DNA from: Nyssa sinensis
Taxonomy: Eukaryota > Streptophyta > Magnoliopsida > Cornales > Nyssaceae
Direction of reading: 5' to 3'
Length of the DNA: 64,000 nt
Assembly: GCA_008638375.1 (NCBI GenBank)
Contig: CM018041.1
Coordinates: 8,828,627 to 8,892,626, forward strand
Both the position numbers and the translations under genes were made by a program. Of this stretch, positions 30,156 through 55,195 are shown piece by piece; position 1 is the first letter of the stretch; each line of letters begins with the position of its first letter. The notes under the pieces were generated by a model, which did no database searches, was not told the origin of the DNA, and saw only the letters and a list, made by a program, of their open reading frames with translations.

Positions 30156-32595
30156 TGTCACGCCCCGAATTTCCCACGAACCCGGGGCGCGAGTAACGAG
30201 ACAGAAAGTAAAATAAATAAAGGACAAAAGTAATAAATTCAATAAACATGCGTCCATCATCATCCATACATAGAGTAAATCGAATACATTGTTCATCAGT
30301 CATTCGGGCTTAAGCCCTTACATAACAAAATACAAGTCTCATGGATCACAAATACATCACGTGCTTCGCCCTCTCAGGGCATCACTAAGTCTCATGTGGC
30401 TGGAGGATCCTCATCTGAAAATGTTGCCCACGAATGGGTCAGCACAACTGCTGGTATGGTGAAATGCTAATGCCAGAAATAAAGCTAAGGCGTGGCATGT
30501 GCAAAGTGTACATTTATTTCTAAATGACATTCAAGCATCGCAGTAATATATATGAATGGTATGTATGACACACCCATGCACAACTCTATGCCACACCCAT
30601 GTCTCATTTACGGGTACTCCCCGATGGCACGAAGTACCAATGCAATGGCCAATTTTGGGTTTTTCACCACAGGATCTACACCCTCATAATGCAAAGCACC
30701 ACGTGCTTACCCACGCCATGTTCTCAAAGGATTCATCATATGCCAATATGCCAATGCAATCTCAATGATACATGGTTTCCACAATATAGCATGCTCGAGA
30801 CAATAATATATAAATCACCTAACTGATTCCACATGCAATCATATCTCGTAAAATCAACATATACACATGTCGTGAGTCACATTCATCATTCACTAAATAT
30901 TCATAAGGTACAAGTAACATGTAAGCATGTGAACAACCAATTCCAAATAAACGGTAAACACATTACAGATAAACACACACAGCATTCAGTCATTCACAAT
31001 TATTCCTAACTTAACTTCATTTCTAACACTAGCAAAACACCATACCTGATGGGTTGGTATCAACCCTAGAAGATCGAGCACTATATGTAACTGAACGGGC
31101 GGACGAAAATGTAGGAGATCAGATCGCCTCCTCTTGTCCTGTCAGTGTCCCTAAAAGTAGGAATTACAATTCAGTCCACTGTTGTTTGAAGGTATGCTAT
31201 TCATCAAATTTTATGTCTTTAAATTCATAGGTTTCTATTCTGCTAAATTAAACTCTACCATTGGTTTTAGAACGTTTAAGAAAGTAAGTCTAGGTTTTCG
31301 TAGAACTCAATTCGGACACCGGGGTTCAAAAGGGCAAAACAGTAATTTTGCACTTTACACGTGTCCTTACATTTCGTGACCTCTTTTCACAAATCGGACT
31401 CCACGGTTGAGTCCGAAATGTTCGAGATAATAAAATTCCACTATTTGTTTACCTAATTCGGAGTTCGTTTGACTGTGTTTCAATCTAGGGGCATTTTGGT
31501 AATTTTAAGGGTTACTACGGGTCTTTTATTTTTCCGGACCCCGTCTCGTAAAACGGACCTCACCATTGGTCTCAGAATGGTCGAGATAGTCAAAATACAC
31601 CTATGACTTGTCCCATTTGGACTCCGGGATATTTTTGAATATTTAATTAATTAAATTAATTAAATTAAATAATTAATTAATTAATTTAATTAATATTTTA
31701 TTAATAATTTAATCAGGTGGGTCAAAGTGTAATTTCTAACAGTTGGGGGGTCAATTCGTAATTTCTGAAAGTTCAGGTTAAGGTTCAAATTCAAAAGGTT
31801 CAAATTCAAAGGTTTAAATTCTAAAAGGTTCAAATTCATTTAATTTAAAACAATGGCTGACACGTGGCAGGGGCGACCCGTACCCGCCCGAACTGGAACC
31901 AGATCCGACCCAGGACCCGACCCGGCACCCCACCTTCTTCCCCGATTTTCCGGTGAAGCAGCGGTAGGGTTCCGGCGCCTTCTCCGGCGCCGGCGACCGA
32001 CCTCCGACGTGTTTTCCCCATTTTCAAAATGCCATTTCCTCCCTTTTTTCACGTAGATCACATCCCCAACCCCCATTTCCCTCAAAACCCCCTCCATCTC
32101 CACGAAATAGAGGGTCAAACCCTCGGTCAACTCTCCGGCCACCCATTTTTCCCCCATTTTCCCCCACTGTTTTGAACTCAATTCAATCCCATTCACTTTC
32201 TGCACTTCATAGGGTTATTTTAGGATCATTTAAAGGAAATTTTACACATGAAATGATGAGGTTCAACCTCCATGGCCGAAACCTGCAACTAGGGATTTCT
32301 CCCTAGTTTCTCAACCATTTATTCTCATTCTTCTTGCAAATTAACCCCTACATTATGCTCTCTAAGATCCTATAATTCAAATCAATTAAAATGCTTTAAA
32401 AAAATTTGAAACAGAAGTGACCCACTTACAATTTTTCTTGGCCGTTTCTCTCTCTAGCCGTGCCCACTTCCACCTTTCTGGTTCCTCCTCGAGCTTCCTC
32501 TCCTTCTTCACAGTCTAGAACTCTCTCTCTCTCTCTGTTTCTCTCTTCTTTCTCTTTCTTTCCTTCTCTTTTCTTCTCACCCGAGACACACCCTC

Positions 32596-32634
<39 letters not shown>

Positions 32635-33032
32635 AGACCAACCACTCTCTGCCCACTTCTGCACTCCCCCACTCCCTGAATCCTACTCACACACTCAACC
32701 TCACCCATACCCCTTTGAGTGTGTAACACTCAAAGCCACACACACACACAACCGGCCCACACACACATGCACACACTGTGCACTGTTATGTACATATATA
32801 TATATATATATATATACAAATAAATACATATATATATTCTCCAAATTTAAATATGCATATAATATATATATACATGCACATGTAGCATACACATAATTGT
32901 ACACATACAATACACACATCACATTCTTAATAATGATAATAATAATAATAATAATTAATTAATTAATTAACAATTGCAAGAATAAATAATAATAATAAAA
33001 AAAAAAAAAAATTTTTTTTTCATGTTATAACA
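30156..33032. mobile_element. Solo LTR, 2,877 bp, nested in the Copia element
   Basis: Begins TGTCACGCCCCG and ends CATGTTATAACA (TG...CA). It is bounded by a perfect 5-bp target duplication, tcaga (30151-30155 and 33033-33037), and removing it rejoins the Copia sequence. There are no coding domains. The interior resembles the 3,836-bp element at 55225-59060: both have blocks like gtcgagatagtcaaaatacac and ggggcattttggtaatttt, then a CT-rich tract. They therefore belong to one family of very long LTRs, probably Gypsy, but no internal domain is present to prove it. It also holds (AT)n and (CT)n runs at 32520-32640 and 32790-32815. Confidence 0.75.
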
Positions 33033-33600
33033 TCAGATGTCCTTAAACACACAAAATTTAGGCAAAAAAATTACAACACAAGATAAAGTTGTGGTTATTT
33101 GAGAAACTGACAAAAGGTTATAATTCAAGGATGGAACAACTAAAATAGAATCTAAATTTAAAGTATCAGTGAGAGGCAAAGAACCTTCCTTAATAATTGG
33201 GGTTGTAGTACCATTGGCAGTAGATTCAAATTTTTGTAATGATGGATTAAGAGTAGAGACCTGTCTAGAATCAAATTTCATATGATCTGTGGCACCAGAA
33301 TCAATTATTAATGCACTATTAGAAACAGATGTAGAGATATTCAAAACCTTACCACATTTGTCTGCAGTCGCTACCAATGCTGTGAGAGGCAAAGAACCTT
33401 CCCTAATAATTAGGGTTGTAGTACCATTGGCAGTAGATTCAAATTTTTGTAATGATGGATTAAGAGTGGAGACCTGTTTAGAATCAAATTTCATATGATC
33501 TGTGGCACCAGAATCAATTATTAATGCACTATTAGAAACAGATGTAGAGATATTCAAAACCTTACCACATTTGTCTGCAGTCGCTACCAATGCTAAGGCT
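33033..33600 (-). pseudogene. Copia protease with in-frame tandem duplication
   Basis: Two successive 71-codon units, each with the aspartic protease motif IIDSGATDHM, lie head to tail on the minus strand with an exact 213-bp period (for example 33301 and 33514). They differ at only about five bases. They are followed by VPSLNYNLLSVSQ of the pre-integrase region, which then runs into the nested LTR boundary. A Copia protease normally has one such motif. Confidence 0.88.
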
Positions 33601-34557
33601 TTTTCAGCCTCATCATCTTCCAGCCTTGTTTCGACAACCGCAGCAGTAGAGGTCGTCTTGGAATTCCTTTTCCATGGATCACGACTATGATCCCACTATT
33701 CTAGATATCCCATAAGTTCAAAACATCTACTTTTGGTATGACCAGTTTGGTTACAATGAGTGCATTTGTATGTAGACTTGTCAACACCATTGGCAGTTTT
33801 AGGATGATTAAGCCTCGCTTGTTCTTGCTGGTTCGACCGATTTTTAGCTATCATGGAGAAAGCTTCAGAATTGTTGGACTCGCTTTTTAGAGTGGTACGT
33901 CGTATTCCCTCACGATGAATCAGAGAATAACACTCCTCTAAATTTGGGACTAGTTCTTTGTGTAGAATCTCTCCACGGATTTGTTCAAAATCCCCTTCTA
34001 ATCCTACAAGAAATATATATGTGTACCCTCAGTCATTTAATGGACTTCTGGTATGCTTTAACGTCATCCGAATCCTTCAAGACCACTTTATCACAGTGAT
34101 CTAGCTCTTGAAAAATTTCGGTCAACTCCCCATAATATACAAAGAGTGATTTTCCACTTTGTCTAGTGGTGAAGGCCTTCTAGTTCAAGGAAAAAACCTG
34201 TAATTCATCACTTCCATCATAAAAGGCTTTTGACAGGGCAATCCAACTTTCGTGGGCAGTGGGTAAGCGTAAATAACGCTTCATAATTTCTGGAGACATG
34301 TACATCAATAGCCACCTCTTGACTTTTTGATTTTCAGCATACCACTTTTCATATCCATCTTCAAATTCTATAGGTGGATCTGTCTTCCCACGAATAAAGG
34401 AGAGTTTCTCCCTCTTAGCAATATGCATCTCCTTCAACTGGGACCAAATGTCATAGTTTGATTTAGTAAGAGTAATTCATGCATTAAAAAACATCTCAAA
34501 TTTAACAATAATAGGAACTGATTTCTTCCCAGACAATTCAGAAATTTCTCTGCTCAT
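33601..34557 (-). pseudogene. Copia gag with CCHC zinc knuckle, stops in frame
   Basis: Starts near ATG at 34557 (MSREISELSGKKS). A TGA stop at about 34479 and later a TAG at about 34182 break the frame. The gag core includes KEMHIAKREKLSFIRG and AHESWIALSKAF. A zinc knuckle CTHCNQTGHTKSRC (C-x2-C-x4-H-x4-C) lies at about 33725-33770 and is followed by a stop. The element can no longer make a full capsid protein. Confidence 0.85.
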
Positions 34558-35091
34558 AGTTGTTTTGGGTTTGGTTTGATTTTGCAGTTTCAAAGATTCG
34601 AAGATTGGCTCTACTTCACAAGCGCTTTCAAGGGATTCAAAGGTGAGAAGTCGACTGAGAAGCTGAGGCCAAACAATTTGCAAGCAGCAGTTTTATTTCG
34701 ACCTCTTCTGATACAACAATAAGGGTTTCAAAAAAAAAACTTTGTTCTCCAGTGCAGCGGTTACGATGATGAGGCGGCGCAGTGCAGCAGGTAGGTGTCT
34801 GAAGGATACCCTTGAATGGATGACGACAGAGGTGGACTATAAATCGATGGCAATCGACGGTGGCTGGACGCAATGAAGACTTGATTCGACGGCAATCGAT
34901 GGTGATTGGACTCGAACAAGTTTGGATTTGACTATAATCAATGGCGACTGGACTCTAGACGCTGATCCATGTTGGTCGACAATGCGATTCCAGGCATTGA
35001 AGGCCCGACGGTGTGAAAGACAGACTACAGGCGAGCTGGCAGTGTGAATACAGTTGGATTAAGACAACCACAGATCTCTTGACCTTGAATG

Positions 35092-35103
35092 GCTCTAATA
35101 CCA
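35092..35103 (-). other. Primer-binding site of the Copia element
   Basis: TGGTATTAGAGC on the minus strand, one base inside the 5' LTR. It differs from the usual TGGTATCAGAGC (initiator tRNA-Met) at one base. Confidence 0.8.
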
Positions 35104-35104
35104 G

Positions 35105-35325
35105 CTTAAAATAAGGAAGAAAATTCAAAAATAGTTTTCATTCATAATCATTACACAGAGTATGTACATGGTTATATAGAAGGATTTTTCCCACAAATCA
35201 TGGGATTGTCTCCTATAACCAATCTTCTACAATCAATCTATATGATCTGTTCACACCTCTACCCTTACTAAAAATAGAACGATAATTTACAAGAATCAAT
35301 TACAATCAATGCCAAAATCTCAACA
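35105..35325 (-). repeat. 5' LTR of the Copia element
   Basis: About 221 bp. It matches 26829-27051 with roughly 20 differences and small indels concentrated in the middle (35178-35225). It is followed on the right by an (AT)n(GT)n tract and then the left flank of gene C. Confidence 0.88.
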
Positions 35326-36062
35326 ATATATGTGTGTGTGTATATATATATATACACGGATTTTCTCAATTCATTTTCTGATTTTCTCACTCTTTCTTTA
35401 ATTCCTTAGATGCAATGCACTGCTCAAGGGAGTGTTAGTTTAAATCTATTCTGGCTAGTATATAGTAAATCATTTTCTTTCCATTTCTTATTTCAATCAT
35501 TTGTTTTTTTTATTTGCAATAAATAAAAAGATTTGAATTTGCTTACAACAAAAAGGAGCTTGTGAAAAAGTACAATAGGTTTGCTTGCCATTGATAAGAC
35601 CCAACTCTCTAGTTTTGTTTTCATGACCTTTTTTTTTTTTTGTAATGATAAGGAATTGTGTGAGAGGCTTGCTGGTCAAACGGATAAATCACCAGCTTCT
35701 ACCACAATCATTAAGATTGGGAGGATGGTATCGAGAGCACCCGTGGAGTGTTGAAATAGGAATGTTACACTATCTCTAACGTCTCCAATTGAGCTAGGAG
35801 TTGTTTTCGTGATATTATTTGGCCATCTATATATACCAAGGAGCTAGGCATAGAAAGGGGCATAATAAGGCCGGTGACTTAACTTTCTTCATTGGATCCA
35901 AAACAGATCATGTTTTATTCAAAGAACAAACTTACAAATGCTAGAAATGATATCCAAAACACAACCCACTTCTTTCTCTATTCAAAATTTCAAATTGAAA
36001 GAAATAACAGTACTTCCATACATTTATAAATAATCATGACAGCTAGCAAAGCATATAAAAAC

Positions 36063-41937
<5,875 letters not shown>

Positions 41938-42004
41938 TGGAGGGTGTCTCCCAAACAGTTGAGCTCTATTGCTGATATTTTCATGCAACGAACAATGAAC
42001 AGGC

Positions 42005-42011
42005 TTTTATA
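42005..42011 (-). promoter_or_regulatory. TATA box of subtilase C
   Basis: TATAAAA on the minus strand, about 70 bp upstream of the ATG at 41937, in the same place as in gene A. Confidence 0.6.
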
Positions 42012-42019
42012 GAGCCAAA

Positions 42020-42806
42020 AAATACACGTTGAACTTAACCTCCCTCGTCGGGTTCTCAAATCGCTATTGTTTTACCCGCCAGCAAACACAACCCTCCAAA
42101 GCCGGCTTTCACATTGTTGCATGCATGCCTGATTTTTACTATAATAATGGGACGCATAAAACATATTTTGCATTTAAATTTTGTTAAAGTATTTAATTCT
42201 GAGTTAGGATTGTTTATCCACAAATTACGGTTACTCTAAAACAAAACTTATAGAGTAATTGTAATTAAAGTCTTTAAGTGGAGATTGCTAATCCATATGT
42301 TTTTTCCAACTCTTATTAAACTATTTTGGCCTTTCTGTCTCTCACTTAAAAAATTTGACGAACTGAATTCTTATTTCACATTTCGTGCTGATAAACACTT
42401 TTGGTACAACCATGAATAAGGACATACAAATACTTCCACTCAAGTTCTGATCAGTTCTCGCAGTCATCAATCAAATGTGAATGCTTTCTGCTTAACATTA
42501 TCGGCATAAATTCAAGCTGATGAGACAAAATATGAGAAGTCACATTGGAAGGAGTCATGAAGACATAACCATGATCAGGTTCACCTGGTTTCAATATATG
42601 ATATTGGAGTTTGGCTTTATCAACATCAATGTATCCCATAAACTCCATCACTTTGTCTTTTATAGTAACATTCTTTTACTCTGTTTCTTCCTCTGTTCTT
42701 CTGTAGTGAACTACAACTTCAATTCCTGGCTATATATGGAGATTAAATTTCACTAGAAACCGTCCGGACTCCGAATCATACTTAAAAAAGCTTTAGAAAG
42801 GAAAAG

Positions 42807-42877
<71 letters not shown>

Positions 42878-43368
42878 TAAAAGAAAATGTTTTCCCTATA
42901 TCTACATTTTCTTAAGCCAGCTGCCTATGTATAATATAAGACTAGTTCCAACTTAAGAGTTATCTCACTTGTTATAGTCAAAATATAGCTGGATTTGTCC
43001 ATTGTGCAACTCCAATGCAATGATTATCTGACTTGACAAATTATATTAAAGTCATTCATTTTGAAAAGATAGTTTTATTATTCCATCTTTTTCCTTGTCA
43101 AGGCTAAATGAAATCATTTTATGTATACAACTCAACTACAATAAAGCTCATCCAACAACTTATATAACTTTCCTCCGCAATTGTTGAAATGAAATGATAT
43201 TCATTCACATGGCATCATTTGACAGAAAGGCAGAGAGAAAGGAGTGAAATAGTGAAGGAAATTATAATAATAATCATATTCTTTCTTGCTCAAAAATCAG
43301 ATGGAAAAGAAAAGGGACGGAACTTTTATTCTGAGTCACTTTAGAGTGACTTTGGACTTTTAAGTGAG

Positions 43369-43404
<36 letters not shown>

Positions 43405-45090
43405 TTTTTTCAATAATTTTTCTTACTCTTAAACACAAGTAATTAGAATCTACTAAAATAAATTCACAGTACTTGTTTAGCTGAATGGTGAAAAAATATG
43501 ATTTGAAAAAAATACAATTTGACTTAAGTTGTAAGTATTTAGATGAATATATTTGAAACATGATTAAATGATATGTAGTGTTTAAATGAATTATTAAAAA
43601 TATTGAACGTATTATATAAATAAAAAAAATAGGTATTTGTGAAACGAGAATTTGGAAAAATCCTTCATTCATACCTTTTCAAAATGGACGTTCGAATTTG
43701 AAATGAACATTTTGAAAATATTAAAATATATATATAATTCAATTTAAACTCTGAAATCTTCTTTTTTCAATAACGCATCTAATATTGGAAATACTTATTA
43801 CTTTTGCCTTTTTGCACAAATGCAACAAGAGGAGAGCAACCCCCCTCCCCCCTCTCTTTCTGGGAGTGCCTTTTTATCGCCGGTCTTCTCTCTCTTAGTT
43901 TTCCATCTTTTCTACCAAACAGAGAATTTTAATTTTATTCCCAAACCCAGAAATTATTATTTGATTTGCTGCCAGAAAATGTTCAATCAGCACCACTTGC
44001 AAAAGGGTATCAGAATCAGATGTTGATTGAAAAAGACCCATTTAAATATGATTCCAAACTAGCTTAACAATCAGTCTTTTTCATTTTTTTCCCTGGGTAG
44101 GCCATCGGTCAACTTCCAAGTATTAATCATAATAAAGCTCATCCAACTCAACATATATACAATTCATCTTTTTCATTTTTTTCACAATAGCTTATCCAAG
44201 GACATTTTTACGAAATGTAACAGTAGAACAAAAATGATAAAATATAATATGTTAGCACTATAATAATATTAAAATATAACTTTAACATAAAATTATAGCA
44301 TTTTAGATGAGAGATATTCTAACAAGTAACTTTGTAAAGGTAAAAGAGTAATTTTGGAGCCTAGTAGGTTTGAATTTATGTGCCACATAAATTTTTTACT
44401 CCACATATCACTCATCCAAAGAATATTTAACTTGTCCCGTTGAGAATTCGTTAGATCTCAGATGTAATGGAATGAATTTGAAAAAATTATGTCTATCACG
44501 TTAGAATTTAGAATAAAGACATCGTGTCCCATCCTAATTATATAAAATAAAATAATAACGAAATTTTGTACTACATAATCAATGTTTATAATTATATTTT
44601 TTAGTCACTCAGTAGTAGTTTATAAAAACTTGATGGAATTATATATTTGAAAAAGAAAATAATGTCATTCTAATTCTCTATTGATATACATAATTTATAT
44701 TTTAACACATGTAATGTTTTGTTTGAAAAGTGTTAATTATAATTAATTTAATAAATAAATAAAAGTTTAAAAATAAATAGACTCCGATGGGGACCTGTCC
44801 CTACCTATCACCAGGTTTAAATGAATTTGAAGAAAAAAGAATTTCGTAGGGGCAGGCTTGGAGAAGGGTTCTCTAGCCCAAACCCACTCCATTGTCATCC
44901 TTATTTAAAATTAAGTACTCCTTGAAATATATATATATATATATATATATATGATAATCTTACTTTTTTTTTTCCTGAAAATGAGAAGGTAATGTCACTG
45001 AACAGTAGACTACATTTATAAAAGGAAAATATTCCAAATAGATCTTTGCTTAATTTCATTGTCCTTATGTTATACAGTTATCATGCAGCA
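42020..45090. other. Intergenic DNA between C and D with a 1-kb segment absent from A-B
   Basis: Aligns with 20570-22688, but 43141-44130 has no counterpart there. That segment is flanked by direct copies of ataaagctcatccaac (43141 and 44132); the A-B spacer has one copy (21757). It contains (AT)n at 43370-43395 and no recognised gene. (CT)n(CA)n lies at 42811-42877. Confidence 0.6.
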
Positions 45091-52618
<7,528 letters not shown>

Positions 52619-53189
52619 TTATGGGTCTTAACTAACTCCATTTGAGCAAGCAGAAATGTTCTTATAGAAGAAAGACATGACTAGCACCTCCCCCAATTCC
52701 ATTACCAAATCCTCTGTGTGTGTGTGTGTGTGTGTGTGTTTAATTTAATTTAATGTATTTTATATATATATATATATATATATATCTTATGAAATTCAAA
52801 TGCAGCAGCTACCTGTCCCTCCCAATTAAAGGCCGGCTTCATTTTCAAAACTAATGTTCTTCATTCCAAAAGTCAAAATTAAAAGAAGAAGATCATTTTC
52901 AGTTCAATTAAAAACTATGTTTATTATAGCACTCAAATACTACGGGGCGTGAAGGATTTAAGCTTATGATTTGACACTTATTAAACAACTACTTTAAGTA
53001 GTTGAAATTCCATACCAAATTTCATTACAAATAAAGGATGACGAGGATGACGATCATGATGATGAAAAATCATAGGAAGACCAAATCAATCTCTCTTATC
53101 CATAGAAAAAGTTGACTTTGATAATGTACGCAGGCCTTGTTTATTTGCCGGCTTAAAGGATGGATCCGATAGTTTATGCCCATATAATC

Positions 53190-53760
53190 TTTTAATCCAT
53201 TGTTTGTTTAAAATATTGAAAAGTTCTTAAAAGAAAAATTTTCAACCCAAAAAATACATAATACTTTTTTTCAATCTAAAAGGTTCAACAGAAAGGAACT
53301 TTAAATACATTAAAAAAGTTTAATTATTAACTTTAATCTTAACACCGTTAAAAATATTAATAATTAGACTAAAATAACATGCAATATACATTTTAAAAAA
53401 TACTAAATAGTTATAAAATAAATTATTCAATCCAAAAAAAAAACACAAAATTTTTTATTTATCTAGATGTTCTAAAAAAAGAAATTTTCACTTCATAAAA
53501 TATTATGTTTTTTTAATTAAAGAAGTTTTTTTATATATATATTTTTTTAAATGTATCTTGATGGTTATTTTAGTCTAATCAGTAATTTTTTTTAACGGTC
53601 TAAAAGTAAAAATTAACAATTGAACTTTCTTATATTAAAAGTTTATTTTTGAATCGTTTAGATAAAAATATATATATATATATATATATATCATGAACTT
53701 TTTAAATTGAGTTTTTTTATTTTAAATACTTTTTAATACTTTTTGCTATATAATATACTT
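53190..53760. mobile_element. Fold-back MITE
   Basis: The two halves are inverted copies: ccgttaaaaatattaataattagactaaaataac is mirrored by gttattttagtctaatcagtaattttttttaacgg. A second element of the same type is at 60960-61560, recognised by the shared phrase around tagataaataaa / gaaaatttc. Ends are not defined precisely; there is no coding capacity. Confidence 0.5.
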
Positions 53761-54272
53761 AGCGTGGATTAATCAGAGGGATTGCGGGTCAGAATTGTGA
53801 GTGGGTTTATTGGGACTATTAGTCCCCCCACTGTTAACCCGATCACTGTAAGTGGAGGGAGAGCTTATCCTCTCTTATCCAATTCACAAAACAAAAATTC
53901 AAGACAAAAGTAATATTTTTTCTTCCTGATTCTAAATTCTAAACAAACTCAAAAACTGTAAAGTCTTCAACCTTTTTTTCTGTTTCAATTAAACATTTTT
54001 TTAAGGTTTTCCAAATTAATTTACGATATTCCGTTGTCAAAATTTCCAATTTGTTTCATAATTAATCCTTTTCCCATCTGCCAATGAATTGGATCTATTA
54101 ATCCAATTTATTTTTTATTCAATAAATTAATAATCTCTAATAATTAATAAATTTCTTTATTTTTTAAGAAACTAACTTGATTTTATGCTAAATAATTAAC
54201 AATTCTATTAATAAATAATTAATATTTTTTTTCAAAATTTTTTTATAATATTAATTATAAGAGAAATAAAAT

Positions 54273-54829
54273 TAGGAGTGCAACTTGAACTGGCTAACTC
54301 GAGTCCAACCTGGATTTTTTAAGACTTAAGTTTAATTTTTTACAATTTGAAATAAGCTTGGCAAAAGAATCCAAACTCAATCTAAATTAGGATTAGGCTT
54401 GAATTGAGACTTTGAAAATCGGAGCCTGAACTTAATATTTTTTATTTTTTATTTTTTATATTTTATTTTTTAATTATTAACCATTAAATTAGTAGAAATT
54501 TTTTTACAAGAATTACTATTTATAATTTTATGATTTTAAAAACTTGTTGATATTAAACTTTTTTTTTCGAAGTTAAATTGTGTTGTATGAATTATTTAAA
54601 CAAATTTTGACTTTTTTTAAAAGGATAAACTAAGAGAAATAATTGAAACTTAAAAAATAATAATTTATTGAAGAAATTGTGAATAAAATCTGAAAATTGA
54701 AATTCACAATCTAAATTGTTGAAAAATTATTATGTTCAAAGTCGGGTTCGAGTTGACTGTTTTAAAATTTGGGTTGACTTAAGCATGACTCAATTCGAAC
54801 CCGGCCCACTCGCTCGAGTTGTTTCCCTA
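54273..54829. mobile_element. hAT-like MITE, 557 bp
   Basis: Ends TAGGAGTGCAAC and, inverted, TAGGGAAACAAC. Flanking 8-bp sequences aataaaat (54265-54272) and gataaaat (54830-54837) match at 7 of 8 bases. The interior, with short gagcc/cccgg motifs, resembles the element at 60081-60471. Confidence 0.55.
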
Positions 54830-55195
54830 GATAAAATAGTCATATATATATATATATATATATATTATTTATGAGATGTCTTGACAATTATATTTATTAA
54901 TTTTACATATTTGAAGTAAACGAATTGTAAGAAATACAATTTATTTAGTTAAAAAAGATACTAAGAGTTTTTTAAAACATTATATATATATATATATATA
55001 TATTATGAAAAATTAAAATATCGTTAAAAAGTCATACACATAAAAGGAACATTTTTTGTCTAATGAAAATATATAAAAAATTAATAATTAATGAAAATTT
55101 TATCTTATATTTTATTAATTGTATGAGGTTGATTGTATCAAAATGTGAAAAATTACTAATATTGTATCCTGTTTCAAATTTTTACTTTTGATGGA

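Larger units (their letters stand above)
26829..35325 (-). mobile_element. Ty1/Copia LTR retrotransposon, degenerate, with nested insertion
   Basis: Domain order on the minus strand is gag, protease, integrase, reverse transcriptase, RNase H, which is diagnostic of Copia. LTRs of about 222 bp flank it. A primer-binding site TGGTATTAGAGC, complementary to initiator tRNA-Met, follows the 5' LTR. A polypurine tract TTGAGGGAGAG precedes the 3' LTR. A possible 5-bp target duplication atata (26822-26826 and 35326-35330) sits in AT microsatellite and is weak. The two LTRs differ at roughly one base in eleven (counted by eye), so the insertion is old. Frames are broken by stops, and a 2,877-bp solo LTR interrupts the region between protease and integrase. 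Without the nested element it is about 5.6 kb. Confidence 0.93.

Noticed and set aside
32460..32726. Serine/leucine-rich open frame on the plus strand
   Set aside because: Produced by (CT)n repeats within the nested LTR.
43274..44026. Open frames in the extra C-D segment
   Set aside because: Composed of (AT)n-encoded Ile/Tyr runs and low-complexity sequence; no homology recognised.
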